A stretch of 64,000 bases of DNA from Euryodendron excelsum (lineage: Eukaryota; Streptophyta; Magnoliopsida; Ericales; Pentaphylacaceae). The DNA lies in the NCBI GenBank assembly GCA_033060915.1, contig CM065377.1, positions 51,026,683 through 51,090,682 on the forward strand, read 5' to 3'. The notes beneath the pieces were generated by a model. It saw only the letters and a program-made list of their open reading frames with translations. It searched no databases and was not told where the DNA came from. The position numbers and the translations under genes were made by a program. Positions 10,539 through 20,192 of the stretch are shown in pieces. The stretch's first letter is position 1, and every line of letters starts with the position of its first letter.

Positions 10539-11700
10539 GAGACCTATTACTCCCACCCCCCTTGACACGGGGGTGGGTTGACGCGACGTCAATTTTTTTT
10601 TTTTGTCCGATTTTACCCTCAAGTTTTTATTAGTGCAAAATAATAGTGTAATGTTTTTTTTATAGTTAAACATGTATCGATTATTTTATTTTTATTTTAT
10701 TTTGATTAATTTAATTTTTTTAAATAAAAAAATAAAAAAATAGGAGTTACATCAGGCAAACATTTGTTATTTGTTATTTATTGTTTTATTTTTATTTTGT
10801 TTTGATTAATTTGAATTGTTTTAAAAAAAAAGAACAAAAAAAATATGAGTCACATCAGTAAGAAGAATTATAAAAAATATGAAATTAGAGATTTTCTGTT
10901 CGAATAAGATTTTCTATTCAGATATGCTTCCTGCTATATACCTGAATTTATCACTAATCAAGCAAGACTTTGTTATTTTTTATTTTTTATTTGTTGTTTT
11001 ATTTTTATTTTGTTTTGATTAATCTAATTTTTTTTAAAAATAGGAAAAGAACAAAAAAAATATAGGTCACATCAGTGAGTGGGATTGTTAGGAAATATGA
11101 GATCAGAGATTTTCTGTTCGAATATCTCTCCCTCTATACACCTGAATTTACCATTGATCAGGCAAGCATTTACTTAAATGTTTTCAAAAAAAAAATTTAT
11201 GTTAATTAGTTTTGCATTAAATTTTATAACTAGAGAGAAAATTAAAAAAATTAAAAAAATTTGATCAAAATTTCTTTGTTTTATAAAAATCGGGAGGCGG
11301 GAGTAAAAGAAATTATAAAATTTAATTACAAAAATTTTATTTATATAAGAATCCAGGAGGTGAGAGTAAAAAGAAATTAAAAAATTTTGATCAAAATTTT
11401 TTTAATAAAAAATTGAGAGGTAAGAGTAAAAGAAATTATAAAATTTGATCATAAAAATTTTATTTATATAAAAATTCATGAGGTGAGAGTAAAAAAAAAA
11501 TTAAAAATTTTTGATCAAATTTTTTTTAATTAAAAACTAGAAGGTGGGAGTAAAAGAAAAAAAAAATTATCAAAAAAATTGAACTAGATGGCAATATTGA
11601 AATAATAGAATGAGACTATGGGCAAAATAAGAAAACAAAAAAATTTTAATTGTCAAATCAGAGGGGTGTGTTGTCAAGGGGGGGTGGGAGTAGAGATTTT
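10539..11700. mobile_element. Non-autonomous DNA element with a 10-bp TSD and internal tandem repeats
   Basis: A perfect direct repeat CCCGTTTGGC occurs at 10529-10538 and 11701-11710. Just inside, the ends share an inverted TACTCCCACCCCCCTTGACA-like motif. The interior has three copies of a TTTATTTTGTTTTGATTAAT segment followed by a run with AGGAAAAGAACAAAA-type sequence (10670-11160). After these come repeated units with GAGGTGAGAGTAAAAGAAAT (11220-11570). No coding region. The TSD length suggests a MULE-like element. Confidence 0.7.
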
Positions 11701-11784
11701 CCCGTTTGGCTAGTCTTTTATTTATATTTTTTGTTTCCCTAGTCACCACCATCAATCAATCAATTCCTTTCTCACGAAAAATTA

Positions 11785-12297
11785 TTTAGGGTGCATTTGA
11801 AAATATCTTATTTTTTAAGTTTATTAGACTTGTTACTTAAAAAAGCATAAAGTATTTGATTGAGTTTCTTTTTTAGCTTGAAAAAAGCTGACTTATTTAT
11901 TTATTTTTTTAGCCTAATAAGCTTATAAGTAAAAAACTAAAAATTTAATGCTTTTTTTTGCTTGAGTTACTAAAGTGAAAATTAATGAAATTTATCAAGT
12001 TTTTAAAATATCATCTACCAGCACCAACCGCCAGCCCCACCCCCACCCCCACAACCGTCACCGCCATCCACCACCACCACCACTGTTTTGAGAGCAATAT
12101 TATTATTTATTATAAAAAAAATAAAAAAAACCAAAAAAAAACTTGTCAAATTGTCTAATTAAAAACTAACAAAATAATAATTTTTTCAACAGATTACCAA
12201 ACACCTCAACTAAATTTTTTTAAGCTAACTTATTATTTATGTTGTTTTTAAGCAACTTATTCAAGTAAAATAGTTCTTCTTAAACAGGCCTTTAGTG
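11785..12297. mobile_element. MITE remnant with AGGGTGCATTTGAAAA-type end
   Basis: The left end TAGGGTGCATTTGAAAATA resembles the reverse complement of the right end (AAAGGCCTGTTTAAGAAG). Paired AAGCTTATAAGTAAAAA and AAGTTGCTTAAAAACA blocks lie inside. TIRs are imperfect and no firm TSD was seen. A CA/CC-rich patch lies at 12020-12080. Confidence 0.45.
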
Positions 12298-12969
12298 TTC
12301 TTGCGTGATGTTACTTTTATTCTTTCTCTGACAATGTAATAAGTCATCTGTTAAGTAAGTTTCAAGACACTCACCAAATCCACTTAGTCAAAACAAAAGA
12401 CTTGCATTGTACTAAGAGGAGCACGGGTGATGCAGTGATAACTCAGTCACCCCTCTATTTCACACGCATTTTTCCACCTTTGATTCCGGGCAACCTTGAC
12501 CTCCACACGGTTTCTCCAAAGCTTTCACTTCATGGAGTTTATTTGCATAATATACTTTTGCTCAATTTTTACTAAAAATAGTGTAGAGATAAACATTGAT
12601 TTGAAAGATTAATTAATGAACATTGAAAATGATTTAGAATTGCAGTCTTGTATTGCAATTTCTGAGAATACAACATTGAAGATTTTGAAGGGACTCAAAT
12701 TCCAAACTAACAGGTTGAGAATTTATCTATAAAAACACTTATATGGCTCTTTCGAAAAGGAAGTGATTTTAATTTGATGGATTCTAGAGGATTAAAATTA
12801 CACATTATCCCATTTTCATGTGTTTTTTTGACATTTGCATATATATGTATGAATTCCACGTACATTTATTTAGTGGACCCATTGAATTGAACAAATTTTT
12901 AGTACGAGCACAAATGACCACTATTCAGATGTCGCCACTTATAAGGAGAGTCAAATTTAGCAAAATAAA
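12298..12969. other. Spacer without a recognised gene
   Basis: No ORF with a recognisable domain. The stretch near 12424-12500 has a tRNA-SINE flavour, but I could not define its ends. Confidence 0.5.
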
Positions 12970-14503
12970 TGTTAATTCCATGCCTTAATTTTAATAATAA
13001 CAAAATATTGTATTAAAGATACAATAATTTTACTTAGTGTGAAGATTATATTATGCTATAATCTTATTAGAATTATGACTTGAAAGTTTATACATTGGAG
13101 ATATTAAAGATCTCGTACATTGTGAGCATAGTAAGCATGTTGAAGGTTGTTGAACTGTAATAATTATCTGATGAAAAACCTTATAACAAGATTATATTTA
13201 TAATATGTTCTTAAAGAGATTGAAGGTGTTCAAGATGATGAAGAATAGTTGAAAAGAAGATCACAAAATTTGAAAGCTCTAGTTGAAGATTTGAAGATGT
13301 CTTGAATTAATGGAAGATTATGTGTTGATTAAAAAACTTGACAAGTGATTAAAATAGATTAATTCAATCTCGAATAGATTAAAAGAGCTTTTAAATATCA
13401 ACATACTTTGGAAAAATCGTTTTCAAATTGTGAAAGCCTTATTTAGATTATTCTTAAAGAGCTTAAAAACTTACAAGAAAATTGAAAAAGATTGACAAAA
13501 GTTGAAGTCTCTAGATAAAAAGAGTTAACCCATCCATTCTAAAGGGTTGACACATTGAAATAGTAGCGAAGCAAAAGAGTTAACCTATTTATTTCAAGAG
13601 TTGACACATTGATTCAGAATGCAAAGTCTTAAAGAAAGTCCAAAAAGAATTGACACATCAATTCTCAGGAGCCAACACATTTAAACAAATTTTTGATAGA
13701 ATTTGGTGGAAGTCAGAAAGGGTCGTTTTCTCAGGAGTTAACACATTTTATACAAAAATGTGAGAAAGCTGGAGCCAGAACAAAAGACTCATTGGGCCAA
13801 ACAGCTATATTTTTTAACGTTTTGTTAGCTTGATCTCACATTAAATGTACTCTCAATTACTACCAATGGCTAGAATTAATGCAAGATTATAAATACAAAA
13901 TCCCCACAATATTTATAAATAAGAATCCAAGATTATAAGTGTTGAATTGAAGATAAAAATTGAAAACTTCTGAATCCTAATCGCTATTTTATTTTTGTTG
14001 AGCGTTTGGAGTTATTGCTGAACCTACACTTGCTTATCTACTTTTTGTGAGAGATACTTATTGTATAAATCTCATTTATTTCACTTAGGTGAGTTTGGAA
14101 ACCTATGAATTTTTATGTTTTTGGTAAAAACACTTGTAAGTTTGAGTAAAATTTGAACAAAATCATTTGGAACTTTGAGAGTTTGAAAAAAAACTCTCGT
14201 AAAAGTGAGTCGGGCACTTGAGCAACTAACATCTACTGTGTAAAAAGAATTTTGCATAAGGAAAGAACTTTCAAAGGGATTTTAAGATAAGAGCGTAGGT
14301 CACACTTTGTGACTAAACCTCAGTAAATTTTTATATTCACTTGTACTATGTTTTTCCTCATTTTCACTATATTTCTTGATTGCTTAGCTCATATTTTGAT
14401 TAGCTACTGTTTCATTGTTTTAATAGTTTTAATTATATTATTTATTATTAATTTTAAAAAACTCAATTTACCCCCTTTTAGATTGCATATTCGGACCAAT
14501 ACA
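12970..14503 (+). mobile_element. Probable solo LTR, copia/SIRE-like
   Basis: The segment starts TGTTAATTCCATGCCTTAAT, like SIRE-type LTRs. It ends with CAATTTACCCCCTTTTAG and then CGGACCAATACA, the end type many plant copia LTRs show. Nothing like a TGGTATCAGAGC primer-binding site follows and no internal coding part is present, hence solo. It contains five spaced GTTGACACAT/GTTAACACAT-like motifs at 13525-13755. A clean 5-bp TSD was not found, so the end coordinates are approximate. Confidence 0.6.
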
Positions 14504-14753
14504 AAAGACAAAATTTATTACAATATAAATGACCACAAAGGTGATCGCACTCGAAGAATTTAAGCACAATAGTAGCAAAATTTCAAGTACAATCGTGGCA
14601 CTTATAATTTTACACATCATATATATACATATAAAAGTTGTGTTTGTCCATATATTTTATTTCTTTCTTAGGTAATGTTTAAGTGTCACTCTCTATGCTT
14701 TTATACTATTAGAATGCCATGCCACATGGACAATGGAGATGCTATCCCACTAA

Positions 14754-15354
14754 TGCTATGTTTGGTACAAGAGGATGGAATGGTTATTCCCACTTTTATT
14801 TCTATTTTTTGGTTTGGTACTACTATTTAAAAGTAGAATAACCATTCCCATAGAATGATCATTCTCAAATTTTGTTGGAATGACCATTTTCTATTTCAAG
14901 AGTGAGAATGGTCATTCCATTCTTATATAAAACAGTATAAAACAAAACTTAATAAGATTTTTGTTGTCAAATTTCTTTTAAAAAAAATATAAAACGTGTT
15001 TGATAATTATTTTTTTGATTTTAAAATTTCAAAAAAATAAAAATTTTAAAAAATTTTAAAAATTTAAAAAGTTAAAAATTCATAAAAATATTTAATAATT
15101 AAACCACTGCCGCTGTCGCCACCACCACTATTACAAATGCTTAATAATATATAATAATTAAATAATATATTAGTAATATTTTGTAAAGACGTAATATTAA
15201 ATTTTCATATCATACATAAATTTCATTCCATTCTATTCTAGCATTGTTCATTGGTCTTACTAAACAAGAGAATGAGAATGACTATTCCATTCTATTCTAT
15301 TCTTATTCTCATTCTCATTCCATTTTTTTTCATTCCCTTGTACCAAATATAGCC
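14754..15354. mobile_element. MITE with GCTATGTTTGGTACAAG ends
   Basis: The left end GCTATGTTTGGTACAAGAGG matches the reverse complement of the right end, GCTATATTTGGTACAAGGG, followed on both sides by GGAATG-rich sequence. Flanking CTAA on both sides is compatible with a 3-4 bp TSD as in PIF/Harbinger elements. The inner flanks are rich in ATTCCATTCT motifs. No ORF of note. Confidence 0.65.
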
Positions 15355-16241
15355 TAAGTTTCTTATTTGTTGCACAAGTCCTATTTTAAAAAGAATTATA
15401 TACAATAAAGATCCTTATTAATTGTTTTATATGTACAGATATGTATGAGTTCTTTATTTAGGTTAAACGTAGATATGTATGAATTCCTTATTTGAGTATT
15501 CTATTAATTTATATTAATTTGATTAAGTTTCCTATTAAAAAAAATTATTAAGTTTCCGATTAAGTTGTCTGTTGCATTTAATTTTTATAGACCTACCAAA
15601 TAATTTTTCATTATATGCTTAAGTTCTATTTTACTTTTCATTTAAAATAATAGTTTATATCATAAATAGGACTTTTTGACGTTTGATAAACTATTTCATA
15701 CTTAATAACATGTATTTGGTTTTTATTCATAAAATGGTTCACTAAAATTCAATTACTTAAGACTTTTTAAAAAACTATTAAAATTTAACCACTTAGCAGC
15801 TGTAAAGTTATATATACTACATAATATGATCAATTTAGTTATGGAAATTATTTTTTGATGAATGTATCTCATGATTTAGATTTTGTATTTTTTTAAAAAT
15901 TAATTACTTATAATATTTTTATTGTGTATTTAAAGAAGCCTTACTTTTTGTGCAATGTACGGGTTGACACTTAATTAATAAAATTAATTTAAAAATTACA
16001 AACGGTAACTCAGTGATCAGCTTGTTCTTATACTAAGTATAAAATTTTAAGTTTGATTTATTTACATGTAAATGGTCATTCATTATTTATATAATAAATA
16101 AAATTTATATAATTTGTGTAAATAATAATCTTGCAAGAGTTTAAAAAAATAATTGATTGGAGGTCTAAACACTTGACCCAAAAAACAAAAGTCTAACATA
16201 ATTGTTTCACTGGCCCGGAATATGTGTCTTGACTTGCAACA
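15355..16241. other. AT-rich spacer, no gene seen
   Basis: Nothing coding recognised. A stretch at about 16140-16220 has a SINE-like look on the minus strand but lacks clear ends. Confidence 0.55.
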
Positions 16242-16369
16242 AACAGATATATTAAATAATTGCAGATCAATTGTCGAATATGTACATATATATATATATA
16301 TATATACAGATATATTAAATAATTGCAGATCAATTGTCGAATATATACATATATATATATATATATACA
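16242..16369. repeat. Two tandem 64-bp units each ending in a TA run
   Basis: ACAGATATATTAAATAATTG begins at 16242 and again at 16306. Both units share ATCAATTGTCGAATAT and end in a run of alternating TA. Confidence 0.9.
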
Positions 16370-16529
16370 TACAACACACGTGAACTATTCACCAATCTCA
16401 AATAAATCACATATCGCCCAGACAAACAACTGTTTTTTGAGTGACCGATAGGAAGAATATTGCGTGTAATGCTCAAATCCGAATAACGCCCACAAATGGT
16501 ACACGTCTACCTTACACGCGTTGTCTCAG

Positions 16530-16988
16530 TTCACACCCATGCCGACGCGGGATAATTTAAAAATGGAAGACTATGACTCAGTCTGCTCCTTTACTACTGT
16601 CAACTGCTTCCATTACTATTTCGAAAACTGGTGTATTTGTGTGTAATGATAGTTATTTATAAATTTTAAATTCTTATTATTCTATTGACGATATTAATAG
16701 TATCATGTCAGTAATTCAATCAATCACAATAATTATAATTATCGGTGATTCAATCTATTACTTTTAACTGTTATATCTGACAATAATCAAATATTACACA
16801 CATGGTGTGTCCACTATATATATATATATATATGAGTATAGGCATTTGTATATGCAGATCCAATGATTCCATGGTAGCCTGATTGGGGTGTTGATTCATC
16901 AAAAGCCTCTTCTTCTCATCTTCTCTGTAATTAGGCTCTTTGCAACACCCTTTCTGTCTTCATTCTCTGTTTTCTTCATCACAACAAC
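16530..16988 (+). promoter_or_regulatory. Promoter and 5' leader of WL1, conserved with WL2
   Basis: The blocks GGGATAATTTAAA, GACTCAGTCTGCTC, CGAAAAC-GGTGTA, CATGGTAGCCTGATTGGGGT and GTAATTAGGCT, then AACACCCTTTCTGTCTT, occur in the same order upstream of WL2 (28850-29119). Conservation through the leader up to the ATG marks the transcribed 5' region. A TA run at 16816-16832 could act as a TATA region. Relative to WL2, about 190 bases are inserted at 16635-16830. Confidence 0.55.
16639..16805. mobile_element. Small MITE-like insertion in the WL1 promoter
   Basis: This piece is absent from the otherwise alignable WL2 promoter. Its ends are TGTGTGTAATGATAGTTATT and, as reverse complement of the right side, TGTGTGTAATATTTGATTAT. 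No firm TSD. It lies between the conserved GACTCAGTCTGCTC block and the leader, so it could alter WL1 expression relative to WL2 (inference). Confidence 0.45.
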
Positions 16989-19900
16989 ATGTCAAATAAT
17001 GGAGCTTCAACATCGGCACCTGATATCCCCGCCCTCAGCACCGAAATCATGCCGGTCGAAGAGCCCAACAACACTCAGTCCAACATATCGATCCAGAACG
17101 ACGCGACCCCTAATGTCAACGGCAAAGAAAACGAGAAACCAGCCTCCGGTGGAGTTGTAGATCGTCGGAAAGAGAAAAAGCAATTCAGTGCCGTGGCTTT
17201 TCTGTGCCACCCTTTCAAATCCGGGAAAACTATCCCCGACGGCAACAGCAACAAGGGATCCAGCTCAAATGTCCAAAACAGAAATCACAGCGAGGTTGAT
17301 GCGCTTTTGAACATGATTGACGCAGATCTGAAAGTCATGGTGAACGCCCGGGACAGGATGAAGAACTGCGAAATTGAAATCAATGCTGTCACTGAGAAGA
17401 TCGAGGAGCTCAAAAAGGAAAAGCGTGAAAACCCTGGGAAGTTCGAGAAGCTCAAAGCGGAGAGCGGAAGCGCGGAAGAGTTCCGGAAGCTGAAGAAGGA
17501 TGTCAAGAAATTAAAGTTGCTGATCTCTTCCAAGAGCAAGGAGGAAAATGGAGAAACGCATCGCTCTCTGCGGGCTATTGCTACTGAAAACATCAACCTA
17601 GCCAATGCCGGCAATGCGCTTGACGAAATGCCTAACTTATACAAGATAGCGGCTTTTGAGCAAAGCTTGGTTTTCAAAGAATTTGAGACGCGTTACCGCG
17701 AGCTCGAGGACGAATTGAAGCTCTGTTTGCTGTGTTTTTCGGTGTTCCCGGAAAATATGGAAATAAAGAAGAGGATGATGATATACTGGTGGATTGGGGA
17801 GGGTTTTGTACCTCCAATTCGAAGAGCAAACGCACCTGTGGAGCAGCAAAACACCAATGCAAACGCAGCGTTGCTGCAGCAGAACAGGGGTGAAAATACG
17901 GCGGTGCTGCGGCAGAACACCGGTGAAACTGCGGTGGTGCAGCGGCAGACCTCGGTTCGAAGAGCGAACGCCGCGCTGCAGCAGCAGAACAGCGGTGAAA
18001 CCGCGGTGGTGCAGCCGCGGAATACCAGTGGAAGCGCAGTGCCGCAGCAGCAGAGCACTGGTGAAAACCCGTCGGTGCAGAGGCAGAAGACCGGTGAAAA
18101 CAAGGCCGTGCCCCGGCAGAACACCAGTGAAAACGCGGTGGTGCAGCAGCAGACCACGGTTCGAAGAGCAAACGCAGCGGTGCAGCAGCAGAACACCGGT
18201 GAAAGAGCGGTGGTGCAGCCGCGGAACACGTTTGAAAACGCGGTGGTGCAGCAGCAGAACACCGTTGAAAACGCAGTGGTTCAGATGCAGCCAAACAGCC
18301 ATGAAGAGACGGCGGAGCAATTCGCCAAAGAATTCTTCAAGGAGCTTATTGCGAAGGGCTTCATAGAGCCGGTGCACAAAAAGCGTCCTGGAGTCAACAT
18401 CTGCAAGATGCACCCTTTTGTTCGTTCTATGGTAATTAAGCTCGCCATGAGGGCTAACTTCTTCGATTTTGATGAGAAGGGGAATGTAAAAGCGGAATAC
18501 TCTGAATCTCTCCGGGCATGCTTAACAGGTAAAGGGTTAACGCAGATTCATGATTTGGAAAAGCTTCATGCAGTGTTCAATGTCGATGAGGCTATTCTTG
18601 AATTCAAGCCCGAATGGTTTGTAAAGATGAAAAATGTCAATGTTCTTTATTTGGGAAGGTGGCAGACCTCTGCCGCCCATCACATTGAAGTTGAGGACAC
18701 CGAGACCCTGAAGAAGAAAAATGCAAATGTTTTGGATGGGTTAGAAAATATCAAGCATCTGAGATTTTTGAGCCTTCAGGGAATATCTAGAATTATGGCA
18801 CTTCCTGAGTCCATTTCAAAGCTCACGAATCTTACTATCCTTGACATTAGAGCTTGTCACAACCTTGAGGTGATTCCTAATGGAATTGGAATGCTAAAAA
18901 AATTGACACACTTGGACATGTCTGAGTGTTACCTGCTAGATCAAATGCCCAAGGGGCTTGCTTCGCTCTCAGAACTCCAAGTCCTCAGTGGGTTTGTGGT
19001 TGGAGAAGTTTCAAAGGGCAAAAACTCATGCACCCTTGAAGATTTGCAGAAATTGACAAAGCTGAGAAAATTGAGCATTCACACTGGTGTCAATGAGTTT
19101 CCTTCAGAGAAAGATCTGTGTGCTTTACATCAGTTCAAAGTGCTTAGCAAGCTAACAATTGCTTGGGGAAGGCGTTCTGAACAAGCCAAAAGAGATGGCA
19201 CTGGTAATCAAGATAACAGTGGAGGAATGGCTGGGACCCTGAACAGAGAAAATGGAGAAGGCAACAAAAAGGAGGGCAATAGCGCAGCAGAGCATGCAAC
19301 AGCAGTGGCCGAGGAATTGGATCTTCCAAGAGATCTGCCAAGTTCATCTACCTCTAAGCAATCGGCTGGGATGCCAGACAGAGAAAATGGAAATGGCAGC
19401 AAAAAGAAAGTCAATTTTGCAGCAGAGCATGCTACAGCAGTGGCCAAGGAATCGGATATTTCAAGATCTCTGACAAGACCATCTAACTCTAAGCAATTGG
19501 CTGGGACCCCGAACAGAGAAGATGTAGAAGGCAGCCAAAAGAAAGGCAAGAGTGCAGCAGAGCACGCTGCAGCAGCGGCCAAGGAACCGGATCTTCTAAG
19601 AGCTCCAACAAGACCATCTACCTCTACGCAACCGGCTGGGACCCTGAAGAGAGAAAATGGAGAAGGTAGCAAAAAGAAAGACACCGGTGTAGCAAAACGA
19701 CCAAAATCACCTGGCAAGAAATCACTTCTCCAACGGGCTACGACATTTCCCTCTAACCCTACGTCAGAGGAGCCACATCCAGAGCTTCCCTCACAACTGA
19801 TAAAATTGGACCTTCAGTGTTTCCCTGGGATTATAACACCTAGTTGGCTGAGGGCTTGCAAACTGCAGAGGTTAGAAAAACTCTATATCAGAGGAGGTAA

Positions 19901-20192
19901 ATTCGCTGATCTGGGTCAATTTCAGGATCTTGATGGCAAAGAGGGGACAGAAAAGGACAAGTGGAAAGTTGTGGACTTGCGGCTGAAGTACTTGACTGAG
20001 TTAGAGATGGATTGGAGGGAACTGCAGGAATTATTTCCAAAATTGAATTACTTGGAGAAGGTAGAATGCCCGAAACTCACTTTCTTCCCATGCGACGAGA
20101 GTGGAGTGTGGGTGTACAAAAAAAACAACGAAGCAGTTACAAGAAATGGTATCAAGAATACGCATGGTCTTTTCTCCTCACCACCAAAGTAA
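16989..20192 (+). CDS. WL1: NLR-like protein with coiled coil, winged helix and LRRs but no P-loop
   Basis: Single exon, 1067 aa. The ATG is supported by WL2, which shares the NGAS-SAPDI start region. Residues 1-100 look disordered; 100-240 are charged and predicted coiled coil. The NLR part begins abruptly with the RNBS-D-like LKLCLLCFSVFPE (243-255), then IYWWIGEGFVPP. A Gln/Asn-rich repeat (280-437) interrupts the winged helix, which resumes with TAEQFAKEFFKELI and ends in CKMHPFVRSMV (~470-480), where MHD has become MHP. LRRs occupy about 545-675, for example LTHLDMSECYLLDQMPKGL. A Lys-rich repeat region (~745-930) precedes a C-terminal LRR-like part. Walker A, Walker B and GLPLA are all missing. 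Similar plant proteins are called RPP13-like protein 4 or At5g45520-like (from memory). Probably cytosolic; it would need a P-loop partner to act as a switch, and one candidate is encoded at 41957-43207. Confidence 0.88.
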   Translation: MSNNGASTSAPDIPALSTEIMPVEEPNNTQSNISIQNDATPNVNGKENEKPASGGVVDRRKEKKQFSAVAFLCHPFKSGKTIPDGNSNKGSSSNVQNRNHSEVDALLNMIDADLKVMVNARDRMKNCEIEINAVTEKIEELKKEKRENPGKFEKLKAESGSAEEFRKLKKDVKKLKLLISSKSKEENGETHRSLRAIATENINLANAGNALDEMPNLYKIAAFEQSLVFKEFETRYRELEDELKLCLLCFSVFPENMEIKKRMMIYWWIGEGFVPPIRRANAPVEQQNTNANAALLQQNRGENTAVLRQNTGETAVVQRQTSVRRANAALQQQNSGETAVVQPRNTSGSAVPQQQSTGENPSVQRQKTGENKAVPRQNTSENAVVQQQTTVRRANAAVQQQNTGERAVVQPRNTFENAVVQQQNTVENAVVQMQPNSHEETAEQFAKEFFKELIAKGFIEPVHKKRPGVNICKMHPFVRSMVIKLAMRANFFDFDEKGNVKAEYSESLRACLTGKGLTQIHDLEKLHAVFNVDEAILEFKPEWFVKMKNVNVLYLGRWQTSAAHHIEVEDTETLKKKNANVLDGLENIKHLRFLSLQGISRIMALPESISKLTNLTILDIRACHNLEVIPNGIGMLKKLTHLDMSECYLLDQMPKGLASLSELQVLSGFVVGEVSKGKNSCTLEDLQKLTKLRKLSIHTGVNEFPSEKDLCALHQFKVLSKLTIAWGRRSEQAKRDGTGNQDNSGGMAGTLNRENGEGNKKEGNSAAEHATAVAEELDLPRDLPSSSTSKQSAGMPDRENGNGSKKKVNFAAEHATAVAKESDISRSLTRPSNSKQLAGTPNREDVEGSQKKGKSAAEHAAAAAKEPDLLRAPTRPSTSTQPAGTLKRENGEGSKKKDTGVAKRPKSPGKKSLLQRATTFPSNPTSEEPHPELPSQLIKLDLQCFPGIITPSWLRACKLQRLEKLYIRGGKFADLGQFQDLDGKEGTEKDKWKVVDLRLKYLTELEMDWRELQELFPKLNYLEKVECPKLTFFPCDESGVWVYKKNNEAVTRNGIKNTHGLFSSPPK
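17820..18297 (+). repeat. 33-bp minisatellite coding ~13 units of 11 aa inside the WHD of WL1
   Basis: The consensus unit is AVVQQQNTGEN. Two units carry an extra TVRRA-type segment, and the surrounding block is itself duplicated as a higher-order repeat. All changes keep frame. WL2 has only about four units at 29946-30042. Because the units lack stops in several frames, long antisense ORFs appear here; they are by-products. Confidence 0.9.
19230..19710 (+). repeat. 135-bp tandem repeat (45 aa) in the LRR region of WL1
   Basis: GCTGGG unit starts occur at 19230, 19365, 19500 and 19635, giving a period of exactly 135 bases. Each unit encodes an AGT-NRENGEGSKKKGKSA-like start, then AEHATAVAKE and a PSTSKQ end. 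There are three full units and a partial fourth, which runs into AKRPKSPGKKS, a possible nuclear-localisation-like basic patch. WL2 has one full unit and a partial one. Confidence 0.9.

Noticed and set aside
17637..18413. Long antisense ORFs of 189-258 codons opposite the WL1 repeat
   Set aside because: The 33-bp repeat lacks stops in several frames, so open antisense frames are a by-product. Their Cys/His- or Ala/Pro-rich composition only mirrors the repeat.
19208..19717. Antisense ORF of 169 codons over the 135-bp repeat (also 30860-31318)
   Set aside because: Same cause: a stop-free repeat read backwards. No domain is recognised.
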